A stretch of DNA of 64,000 bases from positions 172,905-236,904 of the forward strand of contig NW_003546245.1 of NCBI RefSeq assembly GCF_000090795.2, given 5' to 3'. Shown in pieces: positions 21,676-34,407 of the stretch; position 1 is the stretch's first letter, and the number at the start of each line of letters is the position of its first letter. The notes below the pieces were generated by a model. It was not told the origin of the DNA, did not search any database, and worked only from the letters and a program-made list of their open reading frames with translations. The stretch is from Amphimedon queenslandica (taxonomy: Eukaryota; Porifera; Demospongiae; Haplosclerida; Niphatidae). The position numbers and the translations under genes were made by a program.

Positions 21676-22204
21676 TTATGTTTTCGGTCTGGGTGGCCCT
21701 TGCAGCGGACTCTGACCAGGTCCCAACATTATCTATGGGAAAAAAATTAATTAATGGTGGGAGGAGCAACCATGCCCACATAACCATTTACGATATTATT
21801 AATTATTGTCAGCACAAGAAAATTATTTCTAGTTGATCGTACACAAACCTGTTTAGTTTGGAGGTCTTGCATAGCTACCATTTCTAGTCTCTGGGTTTCT
21901 ATGAAAGCTGGAAACCAGAGCAAAGCCATTGAAGTACCAATGACCCAAGCAGAGCGACGTATCAGCCAGTAGGTGAATGAGAACCCGTTCTTGCTCAGCC
22001 TCCACCAACTGTCAGGGACCATCTCAGAGAGACCAACCAATCTCTCCAAAATTGTCTCGTTTATACCCTCCAACTGGTTAAATTTGAAGTTTAGGGTATT
22101 CATTATTTGTTATTTACTTCTTCTTCGTCTATTTCACTCTCTTCCTCTTCTTCCTTTTGCTTCAATCCTTTGAAACTAACACCTAAAGAGCTCCTAGTGT
22201 CCAT
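21676..22204 (-). CDS. TOMM22: Mitochondrial import receptor subunit TOM22 (3 exons)
   Basis: Central receptor of the outer-membrane translocase. An acidic cytosolic N-terminus (KQKEEEEESEIDEEE) is followed by ILERLVGLSEMVPDSW, matching the human TETLSERLWGLTEMFPE block, a single membrane anchor (SAWVIGTSMALLWFPAFIET), and QRLEMVAMQDLQTKQ followed by a short Pro/Gly tail ending RPKT. Exon 1 and exon 2 are joined across an intron of about 45 bp with GTAAAT donor and CCAG acceptor; exon 3 starts after TCCCATAG near 21737. Start ATG at 22202-22204, stop at 21676-21678. It is head-to-head with the TAB1-like gene, start codons 150 bp apart. Confidence 0.92.
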
Positions 22205-22354
22205 ATTGCAGCACGTGTGTAGACCACACCTACCAATCGTTAGCCAGCCACACCTACAGGTAGACTACGCCCACGTATACTTCACATACCCCTCCTTTAG
22301 GAGAATCCCCTTAGCTCTCCTGGCTTCCCTTCTCTCTCTCTATCTCCTCTGGTC
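22205..22354. promoter_or_regulatory. Divergent promoter region of TOMM22 and the TAB1-like gene
   Basis: A 150-bp gap with a CACGTG E-box at 22212-22217, eight bases upstream of the TOMM22 ATG, and ACCAATCG (CCAAT box) near 22230. GCCACACCTAC-like motifs recur. Function is inferred from position. Confidence 0.45.
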
Positions 22355-24506
22355 ATGTTTCCAGTCACGCAGGTAACACACAGCTGCTTCTGTAATATAA
22401 TCTACTCCTTCTAGTCCTAAGCCTTTTATAAACGTATCGTTTTCTGGTCTCTCTTTTTTATTTATTTCTCCAGCGCCAGTACAGTTGGGTCAACAAGACA
22501 GAGCAGGCTCCTAACACTAGCATTGGAATATCCAACAATGAACGGATTAACAGATTTGGACAATCATCACAGACCAGAAACAATGAAGACAGGTCTGTGG
22601 GACATACATGTTCACAGAACTATCACCAATTAACATTGTTATACACACACACACTCTCTCTCTCTCTCTTTACCCCTCTCTCCCTCTCTCTACCCCTCTC
22701 TCCCTATCTTTATAGATACTACAGTGGCTGCCAAGGTAATATCCAATTGTGTATGGTCCTTGATGGCCATCAAGGTGAATCAGCTGCCGAGTTCACTGTG
22801 CTTAGTTTAGCCGGTAAGATACTCTCAGAGTCTAGAATAGAAGACCCTAAGTTGCTCCTGGAGAGGGTTTTCAGAGAAACCGAAGACTCTTTCTTTGTTG
22901 GTATGGACGATCCGATTGGACGGAGATTAGCATTGAAAGCAGAATTAAATGTAAGAGAGAGAGAAAGGGAGGAGAATCTTTAATTAATGTATTAATTAAT
23001 GTGCGTGCTTTTTGATTTATAGCAAAGACCAGCTGGTGGTTCATTTGAACGTCATCGTGACTTACAACAGGATGAACTGCGGAGGCTGGACTCACAGATT
23101 GAGGGAGGGACCACTGTAGTACTGTCATTGATAACCACGAACAATCAGTAAGATACTGTATTGCTTGTAGGTGTGGCTAATCTCCATCTCTTTATTATTA
23201 TTATTACTATTGTAGGTTGTATACAGCTAATATTGGCGATTCAAGAGCTGTTTTATGTGAAGAGGATAAAAACGGTCGCATCATTGCCTCCCAACTCTCC
23301 GATGATCATAACGTATTCAACCCGGAGGAACAAGATAGACTCAAGAAACTAGGACTTGATATAGGACAGCTGCTACAGCTACGAAGATTAGGACCTTTTC
23401 AAATTACCAGATCAATTGGAGATTACCTAATCAAAGGTGGCTACACTGAAGTGGATGTGTTGAGGTATGTATAAGAAGTGTGTCTGTTTTTCATAATATT
23501 GTAATAATACTCTATTCTCAGGTCTGCTTCACAAGGGCCAGGTATAGCCACTCCTTTTGTTAACGGCCCTTGGGATATTTCTAATCTTCAAAATAAAACG
23601 TTTCTAATACTAATGTCCGACGGGCTCTACGAAGCATATGGGTCTTGCATCAACACGAGAAACCCTCCAGAGCTTCACTCTTCGCTGGCGAGACTCGTGA
23701 TGGATGAAATGAGGCTACATAATAGACTGGATCGTGTGGGACAGGCCGTCGTGAATAGAGTGAAGGAACAGTACAGGGAGATATGTAGGAGGGACAGGAA
23801 GGATGGTAAACTTGATGATATGACATTAATAATTCAAAACTTTACCTACCCCATGGGTTCAGCTCCTGTCCCCGAACAAATTGACTCACCCCTGCTCCAG
23901 TATCACAGTCCGTCGCCTTTTTATAGTCATAGGACTCCTCATGTTGAGTCTTCACCAGGTGGAGTTTTTGTTGAAGAGAATATCAGCCCATTTCCCTCTA
24001 CTGGACGTCAACAACCGCCTATACATTATCAGCAGTTTGGTGGGCACGCTGGTCAAATGGCTACTGGTAGATCAACTGGTTCAATGGCTACTGGTGGGTA
24101 CACTGGTTCGATGGCTACTGGTCAATCAACTGGTTCAATGGCTACTGGTCAATCAACTGGTTCAATGGCTACTGGTCAATCAACTGGTTCAATGGCTACT
24201 GGTGGGTACACTGGTTCAATGGCTACTGGTCAATCAACTGGTTCAATGGCTACTGGTAGATCGACTGGTTCAATGGCTCAGCCAGGCAGTGATAATGTAC
24301 AATTGGTAGCTCAACAAATGTCTGGTTTGAATATTAAGCCAAAGGAACTCTTTCCTCCTGAGGGCGGGCAGTCAGCAGCTGCTAGTGTTAATAGGCCCAG
24401 AGAGCTCACGAAAGAAGAGGAGGAGTCTGGGAAATTTATAAAACCCTATATTGTGTTTCCAAATGATTTTCCATTTGATCTGACACTTGATAGCATTCGA
24501 GATTAG
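22355..24506 (+). CDS. TAB1: TAB1-like PP2C-domain protein (multi-exon)
   Basis: Homologue of TAK1-binding protein 1, the PP2C-fold activator of TAK1 (MAP3K7). After an N-terminal Trp segment (RQYSWVNK), the PP2C domain runs NNEDRYYSG, LCMVLDGHQGESAAEF, NNQLYTANIGDSRAVLC, LSDDHN, RSIGDYLIKGGYTEVDVL, LILMSDGLYEA and LDDMTLIIQNFTYPMG. Sequence order and RSIGDYLIK/GYTEVDVL match human TAB1 rather than generic PP2C. Unlike vertebrate TAB1, all Asp/Glu metal ligands appear kept. A Ser/Gly/Thr repeat region follows, then a C-terminal FIKPYIVFPNDFPFD resembling the TAK1-binding EPYVDFAEF of human TAB1. The first exon (22355-22372, MFPVTQ) is a guess joined by GT/AG to 22474; the rest is firm. The stop is at 24504-24506. 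Confidence 0.88.
24055..24297 (+). repeat. Coding minisatellite: 27-bp unit, about 8 copies
   Basis: In frame within the TAB1-like gene. The 9-residue unit is ATG-[Q/R/G]-[S/Y]-TGSM, with variants ordered R, GY, Q, Q, Q, GY, Q, R. Near-identical DNA between copies suggests recent expansion. It lies in the linker between the PP2C domain and the C-terminal TAK1-binding-like peptide. Confidence 0.95.
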
Positions 24507-24740
24507 TTTTTGTATTAATTATAATTTTAATAATAATAAGAATGATATGAATCAGTAACAGCCACGTTTTTAACTTTATGCCGCAACTGCATGTATGCAA
24601 TTATACGTTTTTTTAATTTTAAAAAGCTACGGAATTTTTTCATTTTTAAAATCTTTCACACAAATTACTGGTATATTGTAGATGTTAGTGTTCATTATGG
24701 CTTAAAAAACAAACGGTGAAAAAATAATTGGGAGTGGCCT

Positions 24741-26360
24741 TCACTGAAGCCCCGCCCCCTGGTCAAAGAAAGAAAGCAATTTAGCTTCAACATCATCTGG
24801 AGTATATTTTATATATTTATCTCGATTTTTAGTAAAATTTACCCCAGAATACCTAGAAAAATAACATAATTTTGACTCATTTTACTAATGCAAACGTACT
24901 CGTCATAAAATGCTTCATAGGGTATATTCACAAGTTGTACTATTTCATCCCTCACTCTTCGTCTGAGAGTGGGGTCTGGGATTGAATATTGCTGCTGGGT
25001 CTTGAATAGCTCCTCAAGCTCAACATTAAACCCCTGGAGGGGGAGAACAATAATTAATAGTATTATTATAATAATAATTACTTTGAACTTGTCTTTCAGT
25101 GCTTGTTTTTGGTTCTTAGTGGGAGGAAGATTAACTGACAAATGTCCCAAATGACCCAACAATTTAGCAAACCTGTATACACAACAAAAAAACAACAACA
25201 ACAACAACAATAAACATAATAATGTTTTTCTCTGACCCTCTCTGATATCCGCTCCTCTGGTTGTCTATTAAAGTTACATAATTCTCTTCAATATCTCTTA
25301 AAGCCATTCTCATGAGGTCAAGCATGAGCTCTTTCCTAAGAGAAAGAATGACAGGAGCTCTCATTGTTACTCCTGCACCTGGTGAATGTTGAGTGTACAA
25401 ATGAATAGTTGTTTAATAAGAAGACAGCTGCTAGGACAGGAGACTCATAGTTTCTGGCTTTTTGCTCCATATTCAATGCAAGGGCATTGAGGGTTTGAAC
25501 TAGTACAATAATTATTTTAAAATATATATATAATATATCTTACCCATAAAATTTCCAACTGCTTTTCTACAATCTTCAAGATCATAGTAACCCTCTAATA
25601 TTAAAAAATAGCATCACAATCACGCCACACCTACTCACCGTGATTCAGCTGTAGTCTGCCCACAGTGTCTGAGAATGTTAGCATTTGCTCCAGGAACCAC
25701 ATCGTCTAAATGACCACACCCACCATAACCACACCCACAAATAAAATGGCTACCTTGCTCGTTAGTTCGTGTACTGTTCCATCTCGTGGAAGATTAGAAA
25801 CTTTTTCAGAGTCGCCCTTTAATTAGAGAATAATAACGTGTATAGATTACATGCAAACATACTTTAATGTACACGATGTAATCTTGTAATCCTTTTGACG
25901 CCTATACCATATATACTCCAATTATAAGTACAATTCTAATATTACTCACTAGTTTTTCACACCTTCCAAGCAAATGCCCAAACTTCACATATAGCTCCTC
26001 CCCTCCAGTTGCATTCTATGGAGAATATTAATTAATATTAATTAAACATTGTCTTACAAATAAAAGTGATTTATATTCCGGGAGGGTCTTGTAAAGTGCT
26101 TCGACTATTTTTAAAATTGAAATAATTGTCAGAAACTCGTGCCTTGTCATCTGCCGCTGAGCCAGTGTGAGGACACTCTGTAATATACAAAATAAAATAA
26201 TATATTCTTTCTCTCTCTTCCTCTCTTTCAGTTGCTTACATCTCCCTTGGATATGAGATAGTTAATCGGTTCTGATATGATGATGTTAAACACATGACTG
26301 TGGTGTCTCTGTGGTACGATACGCTCCATCAACACGAATTCAGACTAATTAATGATAATG

Positions 26361-26397
<37 letters not shown>

Positions 26398-26598
26398 GTA
26401 ATAATGATATTATTACCTTCATTAATTTCATTAAAATTATTGACAATTTAACAACTACTGTTGCACCCTCCAACCTATTATACACCAGTTATTAATAGTT
26501 ATTAATGGTTATTAATAGTTATATTTCTTACGGTTCATCTGAAGTGACTGCTCCATCTCCAGCTAGTAATGACGAAGTTGAGAGCTTGCCTTGAACTG

Positions 26599-26629
<31 letters not shown>

Positions 26630-29055
26630 TTGTTTATTATTTTTTAAATTTTACCTATTTTACTCCTTGCTAGTCCAGTTATACTGTGATACAAATTAAT
26701 CAGAATAAATTCATAAAATACATAACTAACTCTTTCTTTTTGCCACCTTGTTTCTTTGTTGGAGTAGCAGGCTTGACTGCAACTGGAGAAGAGAAAAAAA
26801 TTAAATTTGAAATGATTTCAAAGCCAGTTTTGGGGGAAATTGGCTCGTTTTTAAAATGGAAATAACTTGAAAAATACTTGTCGGAATCAGCTCAAACTTT
26901 CTACACAGCATAAAGGCATCATTATGTATCAGAAAATGTAATAAAAATTGGGGGTGATTTCGGAGCCATTTTTTGAAAAAACCATGGGCTATAGCCTTGG
27001 GTATTTTTCAAAATTTTGACGTTTTCTTAAAATGGCCGTAACTCGAAAAATTGAAGTCGGAATCAGCTTAAACTTTCTACACAGCATGAGGACATCAATA
27101 TGTATCAGAAAATGTAATAAAAATTTGGGGTGATTTCAGAGCCATTTTTTGGAAAAAAACCATGGGCTATATAGCCTTGGGTATTTTTCAAATTTTGACA
27201 TTTTCTTAAAATGGCCGTAACTTGAAAAATATTAGTCGGAATCAGCTCAAACTTTCTACACAGCATAAAGGCATCATTATGTATCAGAAAATGTAATAAA
27301 AATTGGGGGTGATTTCGGAGCCATTTTTTGAAAAAAACCATGGGCTATAGCCTTGGGTATTTTTCAAAATTTTGACGTTTTCTTAAAATGGCCGTAACTC
27401 GAAAAATTAAAGTCGGAATCAACTCAAAATTTCTACATAGCATAAGGACATCAATATGTATCAGAAAATGTAATAAAAATTGGGGGTGATTTCGGAGCCA
27501 TTTTTTTGAAAAAAACCATGAGCTATAGCCTTGGGTATTTTTCAAAATTTTGACGTTTTCTTAAAATGGCTGTAACTCGAAAAATTGAAGTCGGAATCAC
27601 CTCAAACTTTCTACACAGCATAAGGACATGAATAATTGAATATGTATCAGAAAATGTAATAAAAATTTGGGGTGATTTCAGAGCCATTTTTTGGAAAAAA
27701 ACCATGGGCTATAGCCTTGGGTATTTTTCAAAATTTTGACATTTTCTTAAAATGGCCGTAACTTGAAAAATATTAGTCGGAATCACCTCAAACTTTCTAC
27801 ACAGCATGAGGACATCAATATGTATCAGAAAATGTAATAAAAATTGGGGGTGATTTTGGAGCCATTTTTTGGAAAAAACCATGGGCTATAGTCTTGGGTA
27901 TTTTAAGGATATAGTAAAAGAAATGTTTATCTTACAAGAAGAGGCATAGGCTTGCTTTCTTGGTGTGTTATTATCATAAAACGAAGAGAGGGTCCTTCCC
28001 AACGTATTAGACCTTATTTGTCCATAATTATTCAAAATGTCTCCTCTATTTTCAGCAGCTGAAGTCACGACATAGCGTGCAACTGTACTGAGGTCTTTCA
28101 CGACACCGTCAGGAAGGTGCTGTATTGTCGGCGTGGCTTGTTTAGTGGGTGAGGCTTGGATTTCATCTCCTGCTTGTGACAATTCCAAGTCCACCATCTT
28201 TTGAAGGACTGCATAAGGAACTGGCTCGGAATTATGTCGCAATAAATCTCTAAAGTTCTTTTCGAGTATTTCGATACCGCGATCAAATGAAGTTGTCTAG
28301 AGAAAAAGGAATTATTTTGATAATATTAACTTAACATTTACCACGTGTGATAACTCCATGCTGGACGGATTGTTATGACGAAAGAAATCAACAGCAGCTC
28401 TTAACTTGTCCAATAATTTCAAATATGCTTCAAAATTACCTTTAGGTCTAAAAAATATCATTAAAAATGCTAATTAATAATTTAATAATAAAATGATGCT
28501 ACTTATTAATAATAAATCATGCAAGTATTTGTACCCTTCTCTCAATTTTGGATCAACTTCATCGGCAACGTGATGGTAATCAATGACTTGCTGTAGTTTA
28601 GTCATTGTAGAATCAATATCTAACGAGAGAGAGAGAGACAGAGAGGGAGAGACAGAGAGGGAGAGAGAGAGAGGGGGGGAGAGAGAGTACATGTATTAAT
28701 ACATCCACTACAGTTGTACATAGTTCTATTACTTTCTTGTAAAGCTGTCAATTGTTTCGTCTTCTTATACACTGGCATTATTGTTTTATCCATTTTAGTC
28801 AAGCGGCCATCAAAAGAGTCCAGAATATCAACCTACCATAAGTCCCATCTTAAATATAGAGAGACAAGTTTTCAACCTTACCATGTCTTTTGTTAATTTC
28901 TCGCTTTGTGACAATCTTTCTGATAACTCTTTAATCTTTGCCTCATCCTAAAATAAATTATGAAAGAAAGAGTGAAGGAGAAATGAGTCTAGTAGGTTCT
29001 TTACTTGAGCTAGGCGAGCTTCTATGTGTTTTCTTCTTGCAGCAACGGCCTCCAT
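24741..29055 (-). CDS. EXOC7: Exocyst complex subunit Exo70 (multi-exon)
   Basis: Membrane-binding subunit of the exocyst, which tethers secretory vesicles to the plasma membrane. The N-terminus (ARRKHIEARLAQ, then TKMDKTIMPVYKKTKQLTALQE and KLQQVIDYHHVADEVDPKLREGP) aligns with human EXOC7 (SIIPVHKQTENLQRLQENV, DHVISYYHVASD). The middle has VPYAVLQKMVDL, HLPDGVVKDLSTVARYV and YGQIRSNTLGRTLSSF. The C-terminal domain includes FNVELEELFKTQQQYSIPD, RVRDEIVQLVNIPYEAFYDEY and VNFTKNRDKYIKYTPDDVE, the basic surface known to bind PI(4,5)P2. Start ATG at 29053-29055, stop at 24741-24743. A tandem array of a dispersed repeat fills one intron. The gene is head-to-head with the ceramide synthase gene. 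Confidence 0.95.
26815..27905 (+). repeat. Tandem array of dispersed repeat family B, about six units of about 180 bp
   Basis: A 1.1-kb array in an EXOC7 intron. Junctions of the form CCATGGGCTATAGCCTTGGG lie near 26983, 27160, 27340, 27518, 27702 and 27882, a spacing of about 178-185 bp. Each unit carries GTCGGAATCAGCTCAAAC, then TTTCTACACAGCATAAGG, then TATGTATCAGAAAATGTAAT, the same body as family A. Two sub-variants alternate in part (AACTCGAAAAATTGAAG against AACTTGAAAAATATTAG). Long reading frames across the array arise from stop-poor repeats and are not genes. Confidence 0.95.
28620..28688. repeat. GA-rich purine tract in an EXOC7 intron
   Basis: GAGAGA/GACAGAGAGGGA tract. In the sense strand it is a CT-rich tract. 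Confidence 0.85.
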
Positions 29056-29187
29056 TTTGAAGTGGTGACGTCACCAAAACACGCCCACACAAGAATGTTC
29101 ATGAAGGGGCCGGGGCCATTGAATTCAATTTTCTAACATTGCCGGGATTTTACGAAGAGATACGGAGGAGGCGAATTGGTGATAGCT
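29056..29187. promoter_or_regulatory. Divergent promoter region of EXOC7 and the ceramide synthase gene
   Basis: A 132-bp gap. It contains a perfect 12-bp palindrome GGTGACGTCACC at 29064-29075, a full cAMP-response-element core (TGACGTCA), nine bases upstream of the EXOC7 ATG. CACGCCCACAC and CCATTGAA follow. The CRE match is strong by consensus; use by either gene is inferred. Confidence 0.6.
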
Positions 29188-31036
29188 ATGTCTTTCTCTT
29201 CTGAGTTTTCTCCTGCAGCGATAGCAGCGAGAGATTCTGTACAAAGTCCTCCGGAAGGATATTATGGCAAATACTCACCTACCTTCCCAAACCCTGTTTA
29301 TTGTTTCGTGGAAATGTTTTATGCTTATAAAGATACCTTCTATCAAAAGTATGTCTGTATAGAAATAGTATTTCTATTAAAAGTATAACTGGTATGAGTC
29401 TAATTGCATTGACCTTTGCAAGTTTGAACGAGAGATACTGATCTTCCTCGTAATTAAATGCGTGGGATCTTATTATTTGATAATTTTGAATTTTAATTAT
29501 AGCTAGGCCTATTATGATTTAATGTTAATAAGAATTTAATGTTAGTAACAATGTTAATAAGAATTGATTTTAGCATATATTTGTGTACCATTGCAAAGCC
29601 ATTTATTTGTCGTGCCTGTACTTAAGTAAATAAACGTTTATTTAAACTGAAAATACTGTGAATATCTTTATGTATAGCTGGTAATTTTTGGAGGAGGAAA
29701 TTATTGAGAATTCGGCTTAAAAAAATTTTTTGTGACCATTTAACAATAATTATAAAACCCAGCATATTGAGCCGTACTGATTAACTAACAGCTGTTAAGT
29801 GGCTCAATTATCTCTTTTACAGTTTAGTTCCACACAATGGGATCAATCAATGGCTGAAAGACACTTGGGAATGGCATTACATTTGTAGCTACATTACCTT
29901 AAAAGATATCTTTTATATCATTTTGACTGCAATTTTATTTACTATTCTAAGATTCATCGTCTACAAAGTACTTTTAGAGGTGAGCTCCTATATTTCATTC
30001 ATTATCCAGCTATTTAATTTATAGCGGATACCTCTTTGGTTTAAATTGGCCCCAGAGGCCGTGGAGAAGTTTCCCGAGGCTGCCTTTAGAACTGGAGTGT
30101 ATGCGCCTTTATGGCTCCTCTCCTTTTATTCCATAGCCCAAAGGAACCTTTTCTATTATCCCTTCACAGTCTGGGAAGGTTAGTATTGTTTAAAGTTTTA
30201 TCTGATTTATATTTTGAGCTAATTCTAATATTATTGAGCTTTCATATTTTTTAGATAATCTGATTTTTATACATTTTTGCCACTTATAAACATTTAACCT
30301 AATGCATCTCTTACTGTAGATTGGATAGCTGGAGCTTTTGTCCCATTTGATATATACGTTGGCTATATAATACAAATGGGTTTCTACATTCACATGATGT
30401 ACGCCACTACATACATTGAGACTGTTAGGAAGGACTATGCTGTACAGATGCTACACCATGGTCTTACATTGTGCCTCCTTGGTTACTCATTATGCATGAG
30501 GTGAGACGTCAACTTCTAAATGTACATATACCATACCTCATGCGTTTGATATTGACAGTTGTTTATCCTTTTATTCCATACCCCTAGGTTTCATTACATT
30601 GGTCTTCTAGTTCTTTTTATTCATGATTTTGCTGACGTCTTCCTTGAAGTGGCGAAGGCCATCCTTTACTTCAAAGACAGGGGTGGGAAGTCTTACAAGC
30701 TACCAGAACACATAGCGAATGTTCTCTTTGCAGTATTCGTATTGCAATGGTAAACCCTTGTTTGTCGTAATGTATGTTATGACTACTATCCCTCATCATA
30801 GGATACTCTTTCGCTTGTACTGGTATCCCGTGAAGTTGCTATATGCTACCGGATTCGTTAGTCAAAAGTTTTATCCCGAGGCTCCGTTTTATTCCCTTTT
30901 TAACATAATGCTCCTGGTCCTATACGGGCTACACATCTACTGGTTTTTTTTTATAATACGTCTTGTTGTCAAAGTGATAACTGGGAATGAGTTATCCGAT
31001 ACACGTGACCTTGAGGAAGAAAAGAAAAATGATTAA
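29188..31036 (+). CDS. CERS: Ceramide synthase, TLC-domain membrane protein (multi-exon)
   Basis: Acylates sphingoid bases to (dihydro)ceramide in the ER. The Lag1 motif is complete: VQMLHHGLTLCLLGYS with the double His, then RFHYIGLLVLFIHDFADVFLEVAKAILY. Upstream are a hydrophobic anchor (IFYIILTAILFTILRFIVYKVLL) and the FRTGVYAPLWLLSFYS and WIAGAFVPFDIYVGYIIQM segments; downstream are FRLYWYPVKLLYAT and a final membrane helix (LVLYGLHIYWFFFIIRLVVKV). There is no Hox-like domain, and the sequence is closest by eye to CERS1. The short C-terminus (SDTRDLEEE) recalls the DxRSDxE element of the family. The ATG at 29188 is used because no ATG lies upstream in frame. Stop at 31034-31036. Confidence 0.93.
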
Positions 31037-31144
31037 TATCAAGAGAAATGAAGCAGTAATACAAGAAATATTTGCTAGTATTATCATTAAACTTGAACTA
31101 ATAATAATTATTAAAAATTATAATTATAATGCATTAGGTTTATT

Positions 31145-32347
31145 TTAGTGTGGAAATTTTTTATCATTAGATTGTAAAAAAGGAAGCGGTAGGCTGTGTT
31201 TACGTGAGCGTGGTCCTTCGTCTGTAATTGAGTCTTGTCTTTTAAGTATTGACTTTACTGTAGGACTGCTCAGTGGCTCTAGCGAGCCTTCACAATAGAA
31301 GCCACTTTGTCTCCTTGCAGCCTTGTAACTTTTATTGCCGCTGCTGCTAACCGAATAGTTTGGTAATGAAGGGAGCTTGTCAAAACTTAGTTTAAGTTTC
31401 CCTCTCTGGCTTGCTAGTGGCACAACTTTTCTATGAGAGAATGAGGGGAGCTTGATTGGTTTAGTTTGTGGAACGTCAAACATTGATTTACCACCACTCC
31501 AGTCACCAGTTCTGCCTGACTGCTGCTCGTTCAGTTCAGGCAAATGAAATTTGTCTGGTTTGACTCGAAACTGAAATACACTTGGAGAGCTTGTATCAAA
31601 TTCAAAGTGATCATCGGAATCATTGATGAAATCAGAGAGAGTTTTGACTTCTTTTCTTGTCCGTTTCCGTCTTGTTTTCGGTGACAGGAACGACAACTCT
31701 CCTAACCCATAACAACTAGTCTCTTTCATCCAGTCTTCGGGTGTCATAAAGTTTTCCAAGTCTCGTATAGTGACTGACGCTTTACCCTTTTCAACAAGGA
31801 CTCGAGCAGCTTCTATGTGACTATTTTGAGCTGCAATCAGTAAAGGAGTGAGTCCCTTGATGTTCTTTTGATCGACATGCATCCTTTGCTTGAGAGACTC
31901 ACCTAGTACTTTCCTTACAATTTCAGGATCTCCTACTTGAGCTGCATGGCACAATGGAGTGTTTCCTTCGTTGTCTGCTATTTTAACGTCTGAGCCTTTC
32001 CGGAGTAAAGTAGAAACTAGCTCCAAGTCTTGATTTTTAATTGCAGAGATGAGAGGAGTCTGGCCATCTTTATCTGCAGTGTTTATCTGACAGCCTCGCT
32101 CAAGCAGCAAATTTGCTATTGTTCTCCTAGGTTCGGGATCCTTCAAAGAAGCTGCAAGCAGCAATGGAGATTCATTCTTTTGACTGGCACAATTGACACT
32201 GACACGGCTATCCAAAAGTCTCTTGACTATCTTGGCCTTACCCAGTGCAGCTGCCTCTAAGAGCTGAGCTGATAGATCAACGTGATGATTAACAACAGGA
32301 CGGGATGGTTGCTTTCCTTTACCAGCTCCCTGTCCTGTAGAAGCCAT
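31145..32347 (-). CDS. Ankyrin-repeat protein, single coding exon
   Basis: About 400 residues with no intron, which is unusual among its neighbours. Residues about 25-190 hold five ankyrin repeats (AQLLEAAALGKAKIVKRLL, ESPLLLAASLKD, GQTPLISAIKNQDLELVSTLL, GNTPLCHAAQVGDPEIVRKVL, GLTPLLIAAQNSHIEAARVLV). The C-terminal half is low-complexity and basic, with several R/K-x-x-S sites (RRQSG, KRQDSI, RKHSLP), which could be kinase or 14-3-3 sites. The plan, N-terminal ankyrins then a Ser/Arg tail with RxHS, recalls vertebrate ANKRD34 proteins, but I could not establish orthology. Two in-frame starts exist: the ATG at 32347 (MASTGQ) and one five codons upstream at 32362. The upstream one leaves only 62 bp to the SQOR ATG. 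Confidence 0.85.
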   Translation of the reverse strand: MASTGQGAGKGKQPSRPVVNHHVDLSAQLLEAAALGKAKIVKRLLDSRVSVNCASQKNESPLLLAASLKDPEPRRTIANLLLERGCQINTADKDGQTPLISAIKNQDLELVSTLLRKGSDVKIADNEGNTPLCHAAQVGDPEIVRKVLGESLKQRMHVDQKNIKGLTPLLIAAQNSHIEAARVLVEKGKASVTIRDLENFMTPEDWMKETSCYGLGELSFLSPKTRRKRTRKEVKTLSDFINDSDDHFEFDTSSPSVFQFRVKPDKFHLPELNEQQSGRTGDWSGGKSMFDVPQTKPIKLPSFSHRKVVPLASQRGKLKLSFDKLPSLPNYSVSSSGNKSYKAARRQSGFYCEGSLEPLSSPTVKSILKRQDSITDEGPRSRKHSLPLPFLQSNDKKFPH

Positions 32348-32424
32348 GATGCACAAAAACAAAGCTAAAGCTGACGCGGATTTGGGTGGGGTCTCTTCAT
32401 CTAGAACTAGAATTAACCATAAAG
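32348..32424. promoter_or_regulatory. Very short divergent promoter region, ankyrin gene and SQOR
   Basis: Only 77 bp lie between the two start codons, so both 5' UTRs and the promoter must share this stretch or overlap coding sequence. No clear consensus motif was found beyond GGGTGGGG near 32383. Confidence 0.5.

Positions 32425-34407
<1,983 letters not shown>

Noticed and set aside
23881-24309. Frame VQWLLVDQLVQWLLV repeated over the TAB1 minisatellite
   Set aside because: It is the shifted frame of the coding 27-bp repeat; the frame giving ATGQSTGSM continues the PP2C protein.
27105-27705. Three similar minus-strand frames (MVFFKKWLRNHPQFLLHFL-type) that could look like a small gene family
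   Set aside because: They are the same stop-poor tandem repeat unit read three times, with a period equal to the repeat, inside an EXOC7 intron. The same happens at 54611-54856 and 55196-55390.
26815-27905. CRISPR-like array
   Set aside because: Units are about 180 bp, similar across their full length with no unique spacers, and lie in a eukaryotic intron.
31145-32347. Firm call as ANKRD34
   Set aside because: Only the general plan (ankyrins plus a basic Ser-rich tail) agrees; no diagnostic stretch long enough to support orthology was seen.
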